NCBI GenBank assembly: GCA_002401775.2
Contig: NVUB02000215.1
Span: forward strand, 1 to 36,054
Direction: 5' to 3'
Source: Ectothiorhodospiraceae bacterium
GTDB taxonomy: Bacteria; Pseudomonadota; Gammaproteobacteria; SZUA-152
Length of the DNA stretch: 36,054 bases
Part shown: positions 1 to 8,692 of the stretch, in pieces
Layout of the letters: every line of letters begins with the position of its first letter
How positions within the stretch are numbered: the first letter of the stretch is position 1
The notes under the pieces: generated by a model
What the model saw: only the letters and a program-made list of their open reading frames with translations
Database searches by the model: none
Told to the model about the DNA's origin: nothing
Made by a program: the position numbers and the translations under genes

Positions 1-2
1 AA

Positions 3-380
3 TCGGGGGTTGCCCGTGGTTATTTTACGGCGCAAACACTGGCGGCTATTCATCAAAAAATGATTCAACAATTGGCACAATGCGGTGGTCACATTGATGG
101 CATCTTTTATTGTCCACATGGACCTGATGATCATTGCTTATGCCGTAAACCCAATGAGGGAATGTATCGACAAGCATTGCAGCATTTTAATATTTTTTCC
201 CACCAGGCATTAGTCGTTGGAGATTCATTGCGTGATTTACAAGCCGCGAAAAAAATTTCCTGTAATGCGCTGCTAGTCAAAACAGGTAAAGGCCAACAAA
301 CGCTGCTCGATGATCCACACTTAAATGCTGTGGCTTATAGTGATCTGGACGCCGTGGCTACACGTTTAATTAATGGATAA
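3..380 (+). CDS. gmhB: D-glycero-beta-D-manno-heptose-1,7-bisphosphate 7-phosphatase, 3' part (5' end outside window)
   Basis: This is the C-terminal part of a HAD-family histidinol-phosphate-phosphatase-like enzyme. GmhB removes the C7 phosphate of heptose bisphosphate in the cytoplasm, on the way to ADP-heptose for lipopolysaccharide inner core. The frame is open from base 3 and starts with SGVARGYF, the end of the family's NQSG(I/V)ARGYF motif, so the true start lies upstream of the window. Further markers are the cysteine/histidine zinc-loop pattern (YCPHGPDDHCLCRKP), the KP lysine of HAD motif III, and VGDSLRDLQAA, which carries the motif IV aspartates. The stop overlaps the start of the next gene by 8 bases, which suggests co-transcription. 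It is AT-richer than the genes to its right. Family assignment is firm from motifs. Confidence 0.9.
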   Translation, partial: SGVARGYFTAQTLAAIHQKMIQQLAQCGGHIDGIFYCPHGPDDHCLCRKPNEGMYRQALQHFNIFSHQALVVGDSLRDLQAAKKISCNALLVKTGKGQQTLLDDPHLNAVAYSDLDAVATRLING

Positions 381-954
381 GGCCTTAAATAAAGAACACT
401 ATTTAACGCTAATGGGTATAGACGTATGGCGAGAGAAAAGAACGCCACCAGCCATGCCGGCTGACATTGCCATAAAGTCAGAGATACAAAATGAGGGTGT
501 CACGTGGCAAGCCTTGCAACAACAAGTGACCCATTGTACAGCTTGCGGCCTCGACAAAACGCGTACTCAAACAGTATTTGGCGTCGGTAATCAACAAGCT
601 GATTTGCTCATTATTGGTGAAGCACCGGGCGCCAATGAAGATAAACAAGGAGAACCATTTGTAGGACGAGCAGGGCAGTTATTAAATAATATGCTCAAAG
701 CCATTGGCTTAGCACGTGGTGATATTTATATTGCCAACATTTTAAAATGCCGCCCACCTAATAACCGTGATCCACAACTAAAAGAAGTGTCCTCATGCAC
801 CCCCTTTCTTACGCAACAAATAGCCTTATTAAAACCTAACGTTATTTTAGCCTTAGGCCGTATTGCCTCACATTTTTTATTGCAAACCGATAAACCAATG
901 AAGCAATTGCGCAACAAAACGTTTTTGCCTGTAGCGACAAGACTTGAGGATTAA
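373..954 (+). pseudogene. Family-4 (Fe-S) uracil-DNA glycosylase, C-terminally truncated
   Basis: The 193-residue product matches family-4 uracil-DNA glycosylases, which excise uracil from DNA and carry a [4Fe-4S] cluster. Visible are the first cluster cysteines C55 and C58, catalytic motif A GEAPG (82-86), the [11 protein letters not shown] segment, KCRPPNNRDP with C126, and C142. The family's last 40-50 residues, with the HP(A/S)YLLR motif that contacts DNA, are missing. After LRN near residue 181 the protein reads into 12 unrelated residues and stops. The family likeness therefore ends near base 915, which looks like a deletion or rearrangement junction. The start overlaps gmhB by 8 bases. 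All four cluster cysteines remain but a catalytic element is gone, so activity is doubtful. A chimeric assembly join is an alternative explanation. Confidence 0.8.
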
Positions 955-1274
955 ATCGATTCCGTGTTGTAAACGCGAAAGCCGCAGAAGCGCAAAGTGC
1001 GCGAAGTAAGATATGTTTTGAGGGCTCTATTTTGAAGGTTCTCTGGTTCCAACGATCCCCCATGGAAACCTATTACGCACATGTTGTCAGATAACGGCGT
1101 AACCTGACCTACTAAAAACCGGCGTTAGTCCTCAGCACTTTCGCTTAAACCCGTAGATGTTGCGAAACTACGTGACATTGATGACCGTTGCGGTGGGCCA
1201 ACTGATTTTCTCGAATGACTCCGCACCTCAAAAAAGCACAGAGCTTGGGCTTTCGCTTCATCTCAAAATCAGTG
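955..1274. other. Gap between the truncated UDG gene and iscX, with repeat-family copies
   Basis: No credible gene is seen in these 320 bases. The 70-residue frame at 1157-1369 runs antisense into iscX and has no recognisable features. Two segments belong to the repeat family found again at 28724-29066. Bases 1086-1120 match 28766-28800 in 28 of 35 positions by eye. Bases 1157-1176, read on the minus strand, match the repeat core at 28767-28786 with two mismatches. The isc operon must end its transcript here, but I see no clear hairpin plus T-run. Confidence 0.6.
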
Positions 1275-1475
1275 TTATTCGCGCTCTTCTATCCAGGCCA
1301 GTTGGGCGCCTTCGAGAATACGTTCGCCACAATGTTCTGGGGCATCGTCAAATTCTTCAAGTGCCATGATCCAGTTGCGTAAATCCACAAAATTGACGCT
1401 TTTGGGGTCTACATCAGGATGGGCTTCATCCAGTGCAATGGCTATTTCCAACGATTCTGTCCATTTAAGGCCCAT
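1275..1475 (-). CDS. iscX: IscX, Fe-S cluster assembly accessory protein
   Basis: This 66-residue acidic protein closely matches IscX (YfhJ), the last gene of proteobacterial isc operons. IscX binds IscS and iron and is thought to adjust the rate of cluster assembly on IscU in the cytoplasm. Family landmarks are the MGLKWTESLEIA start, LDEAHPDVDP and NFVDLRNWI, with many acidic residues. The length is normal. A strong AAAGGAG ribosome site lies about 5 bases before the ATG. It follows fdx by 31 bases and closes the operon. Confidence 0.95.
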   Translation of the reverse strand: MGLKWTESLEIAIALDEAHPDVDPKSVNFVDLRNWIMALEEFDDAPEHCGERILEGAQLAWIEERE

Positions 1476-1506
1476 TTGTGGCTCCTTTTAACTCAAACGC
1501 TTTCGA

Positions 1507-1845
1507 TTAGTGATTTTCTGACACCATGTTAATGGTGTATTTCGGAATTTCGATCACTAAATCCACTGTGCCGACTTGTGCCTGACAGCTCAGGCGTGAA
1601 TCTGGCTCCAGACCCCAGGCCTTGTCTAGCAGGTCGTCTTCATCTTCCGTGGATTCCGCCAGCGATGTAAAGCCTTCGCGGATAACCACATGACAGGTGG
1701 TACAGGCACAGGATTTCTCACAGGCGTGTTCGATATCGATACCGTTAGCCAGTGCAACATCGCAGATTGTGACACCGGTTTGTGCTTCAATTACGGCACC
1801 TTCGGGGCAGATTTCTTCATGGGGTAAAAATATAATTTGTGGCAT
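1507..1845 (-). CDS. fdx: [2Fe-2S] ferredoxin of the ISC system
   Basis: This 112-residue adrenodoxin-type ferredoxin supplies electrons for cluster assembly on IscU. The cluster ligands are C42, C48, C51 and C87, in the CX5CX2C...C arrangement of the family, and an additional C46 is present as in many Isc ferredoxins. The C-terminal segment ending in IPKYTINMVSE is typical of Fdx from isc operons. The length is normal. It lies between hscA (73 bases upstream) and iscX. A GAG-containing weak ribosome site precedes the ATG. Confidence 0.97.
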   Translation of the reverse strand: MPQIIFLPHEEICPEGAVIEAQTGVTICDVALANGIDIEHACEKSCACTTCHVVIREGFTSLAESTEDEDDLLDKAWGLEPDSRLSCQAQVGTVDLVIEIPKYTINMVSENH

Positions 1846-1918
1846 GTTTTACTCGTATGTCCTGCTTACTAATGAGCAGTGCTAGTCATTTATATAAACG
1901 TAAAAATAGTGCAATCTG

Positions 1919-3796
1919 TTAAAACTCGTCGATCTTGTGGCCAGTCATCGCCGATTGGATACCGGCGTCCATCCGCCGAGCAGCAAAATCGGTGCTGGCT
2001 TCGTTAAGTGCCTGAACGGCTTGCTTGACCTGTTGGGCATCTCCGTGATCCCGTAACTCGCGTAACGAAGCCATCGCTTGTTCGATGCGAGCATGTTCTT
2101 CTGACGCTAACAATTGTCCATCGGCGGCAATAGCCGACTCAACAGACTCCAGAATACGGTCTGCGTCCACTTGTTGCTCACGCAACATGCGCGCAGCCAC
2201 ATCGCCTTCTGCATGATCGATGGAATCACGCAGCATGGTTTCGATTTCATTGTCCGTCAAACCAAATGATGGCTTCACCTGTACGGTACTTTCTACACCT
2301 GAGATTTGCTCCCGTGCGGTGACGGATAGCAGGCCGTCGGCATCAACCTGAAAGGTGACCCGAATGCGCGCAGCGCCCGCCGTCATGGGCGGAATTCCTC
2401 GCAATTCAAACCGTGCCAGGGACCGACAATCGCTCACCAGCTCTCGTTCACCTTGCACGATATGCACGGCCAAAGCCGTTTGGCCATCTTTGTAGGTGGT
2501 GAAATCCTGCGCCTTGGCAGAGGGTATGGTGGTATTGCGGTTGATGACTTTTTCCACCAGCCCGCCCATAGTTTCCAGTCCCAGCGACAGGGGAATAACG
2601 TCCAGCAAGAGCATTTCATTGTCAGGTTTGTTGCCGACAAGAATATCGGCCTGGATGGCCGCACCCGTGGCAACGACTTTGTCCGGGTCAATGTCGACCC
2701 TAGGCTGACACTGGAAAAAATCTCCGATTAATTCCCGTACTCTGGGAGTACGAGTGGAACCACCCACCATGACAACATCTTCAATATCAGCCGATTCGAT
2801 ATCGGCATCCCGCAAGGCGCGGCGGCAGGCAGACAAGGTCTGGCGGATCATTGGATCAATAAGAACATGCAGCTGCTCACGCGAAAATTCGCCCTGCCAA
2901 ATTTGGGTTCCAGCCTCTATATCCGTTAAAGTAATTTCAACCGTTTCTGCATCCGTCAGAGCTTCTTTGGCCCGACAAGATTCGATTAACAAGGCACGCA
3001 TTTGCCCGGCGGATAATCCCGCCTGATCCAGCCCTGCTTGTTCAAGCAGCCATTGTGCAATAGCCCGATCAAAGTCATCACCCCCAAGCGCGGTATTACC
3101 GGCCGTGGACATCACTTCGAATACACCACGGTTCAAGCGCAATATTGAAATGTCGAAGGTACCGCCACCCAGGTCGTACACTACATGCACGCCTTCACTG
3201 CCTTTATCCAAACCATAAGCGACGGCCGCGGCCGTCGGTTCGTTTAAGAGGCGCAACACATTCAGCCCCGCTAAATGGGCAGCATCTTTTGTGGACTGTC
3301 GCTGGGCGTCATCAAAATAGGCCGGCACGGTGATTACCGCTGCGGTCAACTCATCGCCCAGACTTTCTTCAGCACGTAATTTAAGTGTTTTTAATATTTC
3401 AGCAGAAATTTCTACCGGGCTTATGTCACCGGCTACTGTGCGGATACGCGGCACCGCAGACTCGCCATCAGCAAATTCGTACTCTATGGCTGCGCTACCA
3501 TTGCAAATATCTGCCAAGCCACGCCCCATAAAACGCTTCACAGAACTGATCGTGTTGCGGGGGTCAGTCACCGCCGATTGTCTGGCAATCTTCCCCACTT
3601 GTGGCAAAGCATCTTTTTGATAACGCACCACAGATGGCAACAAATGCGCACCTTGCGTATCGGGCAATGTTTCGGCAGTACCGCTGCGCACGGTTGCCAC
3701 CAAAGAATTTGTAGTACCCAAATCAATGCCCACCGCTAGCTTGCGCTGATGTGGGGCGGCTGTTTGACCGGGTTCGCTAATTTGTAACAATGCCAT
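1919..3796 (-). CDS. hscA: Fe-S cluster biogenesis Hsp70 chaperone HscA
   Basis: This 625-residue specialised Hsp70 uses ATP, stimulated by HscB, to drive cluster transfer from the IscU scaffold to target proteins. The N-terminal nucleotide-binding domain shows the phosphate-1 loop GIDLGTTNS (about 24-32), the [13 protein letters not shown] segment, the phosphate-2 loop DLGGGTFD and [14 protein letters not shown]. The substrate-binding part follows with [17 protein letters not shown], and the helical lid is at the C-terminus. The short N-terminal stretch before the ATPase fold ([11 protein letters not shown]) is characteristic of HscA and not of DnaK. The length is normal. It lies 83 bases downstream of hscB. 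No strong ribosome site is visible before the ATG. Confidence 0.97.
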   Translation of the reverse strand: MALLQISEPGQTAAPHQRKLAVGIDLGTTNSLVATVRSGTAETLPDTQGAHLLPSVVRYQKDALPQVGKIARQSAVTDPRNTISSVKRFMGRGLADICNGSAAIEYEFADGESAVPRIRTVAGDISPVEISAEILKTLKLRAEESLGDELTAAVITVPAYFDDAQRQSTKDAAHLAGLNVLRLLNEPTAAAVAYGLDKGSEGVHVVYDLGGGTFDISILRLNRGVFEVMSTAGNTALGGDDFDRAIAQWLLEQAGLDQAGLSAGQMRALLIESCRAKEALTDAETVEITLTDIEAGTQIWQGEFSREQLHVLIDPMIRQTLSACRRALRDADIESADIEDVVMVGGSTRTPRVRELIGDFFQCQPRVDIDPDKVVATGAAIQADILVGNKPDNEMLLLDVIPLSLGLETMGGLVEKVINRNTTIPSAKAQDFTTYKDGQTALAVHIVQGERELVSDCRSLARFELRGIPPMTAGAARIRVTFQVDADGLLSVTAREQISGVESTVQVKPSFGLTDNEIETMLRDSIDHAEGDVAARMLREQQVDADRILESVESAIAADGQLLASEEHARIEQAMASLRELRDHGDAQQVKQAVQALNEASTDFAARRMDAGIQSAMTGHKIDEF

Positions 3797-3879
3797 GTTG
3801 AAAATTGACTACCTGCTTGTAGGCCCGCATCTGACGGTATGGTCAGATGATGACAAAATTATCCAGACCGAACGAGGCG

Positions 3880-4431
3880 CTAAAACTCGCTCAGTTCATC
3901 ATCGAGAGCGTCGACCTCTTCATTGAGGCGACGAAAAAATTGTAGTTTGCGTGTTATCACCCGCGCCTGCTGTAACGATTCCACATCCGCGGCCAGTAAC
4001 AATTCGGCCAACTGTCCGGTAAGGGTTTTACCGAAGGCATTGATGTTCTGGGCAATCGTTTGCAATTGTTGATGTGGGTCAGCACTGCCCTTCACGTCGG
4101 CCAGTCGCTCACGCAATTCCATTTGTTCCATCAGGAAAGCGCCGTCAAATGCCGTATCCATGTCATCAAGTTCAACACCCAACACTTCCAACATGTGCCG
4201 CGCCCGCGCCAGTGGGTCTTTTAAAATACGGTATCCTTCATTAACCCGAGCAGCCATCTGTACTGAAAAACGCCGTTCCGCTTCTGAGGAATTGGCAAAT
4301 TTATCAGGGTGCACAGCTCGCTGAGCCTGGCGATAACATTCCGCCAGAGCATTCAAATCAATATCAAAGGAAACCGGCAAGTCAAATAACGCAAAAAAAT
4401 TGCTGGAAAGATCTGTTGCTTGCATAGACAC
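3880..4431 (-). CDS. hscB: Fe-S co-chaperone HscB (J-domain protein)
   Basis: This 183-residue protein has an N-terminal J domain, with HPD at residues 41-43 (AVHPDKF) and NEGYRILKDPLARARHML, and a C-terminal three-helix domain that binds IscU. HscB brings IscU to HscA and stimulates ATP hydrolysis. The length is slightly above the usual 170-175. The longest frame begins with GTG at 4431, and an ATG two codons in (4425) is an equally possible start. Neither has a strong ribosome site. The 81-base gap before it, on the iscA side, holds a 12-bp tandem repeat. Confidence 0.96.
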   Translation of the reverse strand: MSMQATDLSSNFFALFDLPVSFDIDLNALAECYRQAQRAVHPDKFANSSEAERRFSVQMAARVNEGYRILKDPLARARHMLEVLGVELDDMDTAFDGAFLMEQMELRERLADVKGSADPHQQLQTIAQNINAFGKTLTGQLAELLLAADVESLQQARVITRKLQFFRRLNEEVDALDDELSEF

Positions 4432-4443
4432 GTATTTTAAAAC

Positions 4444-4490
4444 TTATGTGAAAGCTTATGTTAAAACTTACATGAAAACTTATGTAAAAC
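4444..4490. repeat. 12-bp tandem repeat between hscB and iscA
   Basis: Four consecutive degenerate copies of a 12-base unit (TTATGTGAAAGC, TTATGTTAAAAC, TTACATGAAAAC, TTATGTAAAAC) fill most of the 81-base gap between hscB and iscA. The last copy is one base short. The gap is strongly AT-rich compared with the flanking genes. Confidence 0.75.
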
Positions 4491-4512
4491 TAATGAAAGA
4501 AAAAAGCTACGG

Positions 4513-4836
4513 TTAAACGGTGAAGCTTTCCCCGCAACCACAGCTGTCTTTCACGTTGGGGTTATTAAATTTAAACCCCTCATTCAATCCTTCTTTGGTG
4601 TAATCAAGCTCAGTACCATCAAGGTAAATCAGACTCTTGGGATCTACCAATACACTGACGCCTTTATCTTCAAAGACCTTATCGGCATCATCAATTTCAT
4701 CGGCAAACTCGATAACATAAGCCATCCCAGAACAACCAGTGGTCTTAATACCCAGACGTAAACCTACGCCCGAGCCACGGTTATCGAGAAACGCTTTTAT
4801 CCTTACTGCTGCTGCTTCCGTTAATGTAATTGACAT
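4513..4836 (-). CDS. iscA: Fe-S cluster assembly / carrier protein IscA
   Basis: This 107-residue A-type carrier carries the three conserved cysteines: C35 in [10 protein letters not shown], then C99 and C101 in the C-terminal SCGCGESF motif. IscA binds iron or a cluster and passes [4Fe-4S] clusters to apo-proteins. Its length equals that of the family. It follows iscU in the usual order. An AAGGCG ribosome site precedes the ATG. Confidence 0.97.
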   Translation of the reverse strand: MSITLTEAAAVRIKAFLDNRGSGVGLRLGIKTTGCSGMAYVIEFADEIDDADKVFEDKGVSVLVDPKSLIYLDGTELDYTKEGLNEGFKFNNPNVKDSCGCGESFTV

Positions 4837-4951
4837 ATTTCGCCTTACTATCTTTAGATAATTGCTTTTTTGAGTCTATTTCTTACAGCGCTGCCTCTGC
4901 GGCTTTCAACGACTGAAAGCCACAGTAGCCAACTACTGCATTGAAACCCGT

Positions 4952-5356
4952 TTATGCAGCTTCGCCAGATTCGTTTTTGTCGCTCTTGCCACGAAAATCT
5001 GCAATAGCAGCCTTGATGGCGTCTTCTGCCAACACGGAGCAATGGATTTTCACCGGTGGCAATGCTAGCTCTTCAGCTAACTCCGTATTTTTGATCTGCC
5101 CAGCTTCGTCCAAGGTTTTGCCTTTGACCCATTCGGTCAACAAAGAGCTGGACGCAATGGCGGAACCACAGCCGTAAGTTTTAAAACGTGCATCTTCGAT
5201 GATGCCATCGTCGCCAACTTTGATCTGCAAACGCATTACATCGCCACAGGCAGGCGCACCTACCATTCCGGTACCCACGGATGGGTCATCTTTTTCCATG
5301 GTACCGACGTTACGTGGGTTTTCGTAGTGGTCTAACACTTTTTCGCTATATGCCAT
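4952..5356 (-). CDS. iscU: Fe-S cluster scaffold protein IscU
   Basis: This 134-residue scaffold is where clusters are first built from IscS-derived sulfur and iron. Ligands C37, C63 and C106 are present together with D39 (ACGDV) and H105. The HscA-recognition motif LPPVK is at 99-103, immediately before the last cysteine. The tail KSDKNESGEAA is slightly longer than in E. coli. A good GGAAGG ribosome site precedes the ATG. It lies 98 bases downstream of iscS and 115 upstream of iscA. Confidence 0.98.
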   Translation of the reverse strand: MAYSEKVLDHYENPRNVGTMEKDDPSVGTGMVGAPACGDVMRLQIKVGDDGIIEDARFKTYGCGSAIASSSLLTEWVKGKTLDEAGQIKNTELAEELALPPVKIHCSVLAEDAIKAAIADFRGKSDKNESGEAA

Positions 5357-5454
5357 TTCACACCTTCCTTACCGTCTTGCTCGGTTTGTTTTTGATTCAA
5401 CAGTTAAAATTAATCGTTTAATTAATCATTTAAATAACAATTCAAATATTCAGC

Positions 5455-6681
5455 TTAATGTGCTGCCCACTTCACCTGCGACAGATCAACACCATCTTTG
5501 AACATGTCCCATAACGGTGAAAGCGCCCGCAATTTTTCGATGGCATCACGTACGTGTGTTATGGCGTAATCCACCTCTTCCTGTTTGGTAAACCGTCCCA
5601 TGCTGAAACGAATGGAACTGTGCGCCAACTCGTCATTACGGCCTAGGGCACGCAACACGTAAGAAGGTTCCAGACTCGCGGATGTACAGGCCGAACCGGA
5701 AGAAACGGCCAAATGCTTCAAGGACATGATCAGGGATTCACCCTCAACGTAGTTGAAACTAATATTGAAGATGCCCGGTATGCTGTGATCCATGTCGCCG
5801 TTGACATACACCTCTTCCATATCTTTAACGCCATCATACAAACGATTACGCAGCGCGGTAATATGTTCTTTATCCTTCGCCATTTCTTCTTTGGCAATAC
5901 GGAACGCTTCACCCATACCGACGATCTGGTGGGTCGCCAACGTGCCCGAACGCATGCCGCGTTCATGGCCACCACCGTGAGTCTGTGCTTCCAGACGAAT
6001 ACGGGGTTTACGCTGCACATAAAGTGCGCCCATGCCTTTAGGCCCATAAATCTTGTGGGCGGAAAAGGACATCAGATCAACTTTTAATGCGGCCAAATCG
6101 ATTTCCGTTTTCCCGGCACTTTGCGCGCCATCGACATGAAAAATAATACCTCTGGCACGTGTCATTTCACCGATGGCACCAATATCCTGTATCACGCCCA
6201 GCTCATTGTTGACGTGCATGATGGAGACCAGAATCGTGTCATCACGCATGGCGGCTTCAAGTTTGCCATGATCAATCAGGCCGGAAGGCTCAGGGTCAAG
6301 ATAAGTCACTTCAAAACCTTCGCGTTCCAGCTGGCGGCAGGTATCCAAAACCGCTTTATGCTCGGTTTTACTGGTGATGATGTGCTTGCCTTTCTTATGA
6401 TAGAAATGCGCCACACCCTTGATAGCAAGATTGTCAGACTCCGTCGCACCCGAGGTCCAGATAATTTCCTTGGGATTGGCATTCACCAGACTGGCAACGT
6501 GCTTGCGTGCCTCTTCAACAGCCGATTCTGCATTCCAGCCATAGGAATGCGAACGCGAAGCCGGATTGCCGTACTCGCCGTCCGGGGTCAAAAACTGCAT
6601 CATTTTTTCCGCGACGCGGGGATCCATTGGCGTTGTTGCCGCATAATCCATGTAGATGGGGCGTTCATTACTGATTGTCAT
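5455..6681 (-). CDS. iscS: Cysteine desulfurase IscS
   Basis: This 408-residue PLP enzyme converts cysteine to alanine and hands the persulfide sulfur to IscU. In the cell it also supplies tRNA thiolation and other sulfur routes. The PLP lysine is K210 in [12 protein letters not shown], and the cofactor-stacking histidine is H108 (TEHKA). The persulfide cysteine is C332 in [21 protein letters not shown], the long flexible loop of group I desulfurases. Numbering is shifted by four from the E. coli enzyme, so it is full length. An AAAGG site lies about 9 bases before the ATG. The 233-base gap upstream would allow a separate promoter, but I could not identify a convincing one. Confidence 0.98.
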   Translation of the reverse strand: MTISNERPIYMDYAATTPMDPRVAEKMMQFLTPDGEYGNPASRSHSYGWNAESAVEEARKHVASLVNANPKEIIWTSGATESDNLAIKGVAHFYHKKGKHIITSKTEHKAVLDTCRQLEREGFEVTYLDPEPSGLIDHGKLEAAMRDDTILVSIMHVNNELGVIQDIGAIGEMTRARGIIFHVDGAQSAGKTEIDLAALKVDLMSFSAHKIYGPKGMGALYVQRKPRIRLEAQTHGGGHERGMRSGTLATHQIVGMGEAFRIAKEEMAKDKEHITALRNRLYDGVKDMEEVYVNGDMDHSIPGIFNISFNYVEGESLIMSLKHLAVSSGSACTSASLEPSYVLRALGRNDELAHSSIRFSMGRFTKQEEVDYAITHVRDAIEKLRALSPLWDMFKDGVDLSQVKWAAH

Positions 6682-6914
6682 TTGTTGTTACCTTTCTCTA
6701 AAACAATTTCAATACACAATTTCAAAAACAATCTTGCATAACCCTTATTAGCTGAAGCTTTCGTTATGAAACCTAATGCCCAGAATTAGCTCGAATCAAA
6801 ACTTATGTTTCATAATTACTGTCAAAGCGCTATAAAACTTATTAACAACTCTCTATTAATACAGCTTATAAACGGCATATACGCGATTGATGCCCTACAG
6901 CCGCAAACACTAAC

Positions 6915-8138
6915 CTACGCGTACGCAACGGCAGCAAAGCGTTGTAATGCCTGTACCTGCTGTTTAAGACAATCCACAAAACGATCTATTTCATTGCGTT
7001 GTGAATCTTTTCCCAAACTTACGCGAATGGCTCCTCGCGCCAGTGCTTTATCCACGCCCATCGCCATTAACACATGGCTGGGGTCTGTTTCACCGGTACT
7101 ACAAGCGGAGCCACTGGATACGGCCAAACCCGCCTGATCGAGACTCATTAACAGCGTCTCTCCATCCACACCCGGTACCGCGAAAAAACTGGTGTTGGGC
7201 AATCGTTCTGCCTCTTGAGCAAATATCTTCACTTCCGGCATTTCTGCCATCACACGTTGTTCGAGATGTTCACGTAATGGCTGAACACGCTGGTGTCGCA
7301 ATTCCATTTCAGCCATTGCCAGTTCTGCGGCCTTGCCAAACCCGACAATGGCGGCGACATTTTCAGTTCCCGTGCGCCGACCTTTTTCGTGCCCACCGCC
7401 ATGAAGCAAAGGCTCCATATCAGTCGATTTGTCGACGATCAGAGCACCAGCCCCCTTGGGACCATACATTTTATGCGCCGACAAGCTCATCATCTGTGCG
7501 CCTGTTACCTTGAAATCGACGGGTATTTTACCGGCAGCCTGTACGGCGTCGACAAATAACAGTGCGCCATTTTCTCGGGCCAGTTCCGCGACCTCAACGA
7601 CATTATGAATGACGCCGGTTTCATTGTTAGCCAACATTACCGCTACGATCTTGCCAGGCTTTTTCTTGCCAGACATGCTCTTACCGGGTACGCCAGTGCT
7701 GGCGGTACTCATGTGATGACTGGAAATCACCTCATTGAGTTGCATCATATCGAGGCGCCCTTGGGTATCAACGCCAACTTCACTCAGTACCCAGCCTTGT
7801 TTTCGTAAAGCCTGCGCCGGAGCACGTACTGATCCATGTTCAACGGCACTGATTGCCAGACTGCCTGGGAGCAATCTTCCCGCGGCACCTTTCAATGCTA
7901 AATTATTAGCCTCAGTACCCCCGCTGGTAAATACCACTTGCGAGGGGTGTGCGTTAACCAATGTGGCAACTTGTTCTCGCGCAACGTCGATGGCAGCCCG
8001 TGCCATGCGCCCAAGCTGATACACACTGGAAGGATTTCCATATTGCCCTCGCAGGTACGGCAGCATGGTCTCTAAAACACGCTCATCTATCGGCGTGGAT
8101 GCATTGTTGTCGAGATATATGTGGTCGAATGAAGTCAC
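6915..8138 (-). CDS. Second cysteine desulfurase (NifS/IscS family) within the isc operon
   Basis: This 407-residue fold-type I PLP enzyme sits between iscR and iscS. It has H101 (AVEHGSV), PLP lysine K223 in SLSAHKMYGPKG, and active-site C346 in SSGSACSTGETDPSHVL, so it should be a catalytically competent group I desulfurase. Compared with IscS it has a basic, glycine/serine-rich insert at about 138-163 (SSHHMSTASTGV then GKKKPGK) before the conserved MLANNETGVI. It is clearly divergent from the neighbouring IscS and not a recent copy. The frame opens with GTG at 8138, with no clear ribosome site. The stop of iscR is 62 bases upstream, so it should be under IscR control. Most isc operons lack this gene. 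Its sulfur acceptor is unknown. Confidence 0.93.
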   Translation of the reverse strand: MTSFDHIYLDNNASTPIDERVLETMLPYLRGQYGNPSSVYQLGRMARAAIDVAREQVATLVNAHPSQVVFTSGGTEANNLALKGAAGRLLPGSLAISAVEHGSVRAPAQALRKQGWVLSEVGVDTQGRLDMMQLNEVISSHHMSTASTGVPGKSMSGKKKPGKIVAVMLANNETGVIHNVVEVAELARENGALLFVDAVQAAGKIPVDFKVTGAQMMSLSAHKMYGPKGAGALIVDKSTDMEPLLHGGGHEKGRRTGTENVAAIVGFGKAAELAMAEMELRHQRVQPLREHLEQRVMAEMPEVKIFAQEAERLPNTSFFAVPGVDGETLLMSLDQAGLAVSSGSACSTGETDPSHVLMAMGVDKALARGAIRVSLGKDSQRNEIDRFVDCLKQQVQALQRFAAVAYA

Positions 8139-8200
8139 GTATTTGCACCCGTTCGGGTCTGATTAGCGGCACGCACTATGTGCGCTTCGCTACCCGAAAA

Positions 8201-8692
8201 TTACATGCTCGTCGCGGTCTGCAACGTTGTTTCAGGCTGGCTATTCGCTTCCTGAGTATCATTCAGCTGACGCTCGGCGACAACTTTTACATATTCCTCT
8301 TCAACCAGACTTCCGAGTGAAATGCTGTCTAAAAACCCGTGAATCTGGTCGCTTAACGAGCACCATAATTTATGGGTTAAACAAGATTCGCCATTTTGAC
8401 AATCACCCTTGCCGCCGCAACGAGTTACTGACACTTTTTCGTCAACCGCTTCGATTATCTGAGCGATGTTAATGTCATTCGCAGCGCGACTGAGGCGGTA
8501 TCCGCCCCCTGGGCCACGTGCGCTCGACACCAGTCCTTGCTTGCGCAAGCGCGAAAACAATTGCTCAAGATAGGAAAGAGAAATTCCCTGGCGCTGGGAG
8601 ATGTCTGCCAGAGTAATCGGCCGTTCCTGAGCATTTAATGCCAGATCAAGCATTGCAGTGACGGCATAGCGGCCTTTGGTCGTCAATCTCAT
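8201..8692 (-). CDS. iscR: Fe-S cluster-sensing transcriptional regulator IscR
   Basis: This 163-residue Rrf2-family regulator represses the isc operon when it carries a [2Fe-2S] cluster. An N-terminal winged helix ([19 protein letters not shown], then [32 protein letters not shown]) is followed by cluster ligands C92, C98, C104 and H107 ([20 protein letters not shown]), the Cys3His set of true IscR. A GAGGTG ribosome site lies 5 bases before the ATG. It is the first gene of the operon. Two candidate IscR sites overlap the promoter at 8939-9004, consistent with autorepression. Confidence 0.98.
   Translation of the reverse strand: MRLTTKGRYAVTAMLDLALNAQERPITLADISQRQGISLSYLEQLFSRLRKQGLVSSARGPGGGYRLSRAANDINIAQIIEAVDEKVSVTRCGGKGDCQNGESCLTHKLWCSLSDQIHGFLDSISLGSLVEEEYVKVVAERQLNDTQEANSQPETTLQTATSM

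Noticed and set aside
1157-1369. 70-codon plus-strand frame entering iscX
   Set aside because: It lies across a repeat copy and antisense to iscX, without features of a real protein.
5713-6741. Long plus-strand frames (124 and 206 codons) opposite iscS
   Set aside because: They are antisense to a gene with full-length family similarity and intact catalytic residues, and their translations show no domain character.
6737-6765. Possible IscR type-2 site upstream of iscS (ATAACCCTTA...)
   Set aside because: Only the left half fits the type-2 pattern; the right half does not match, so it is not supported.
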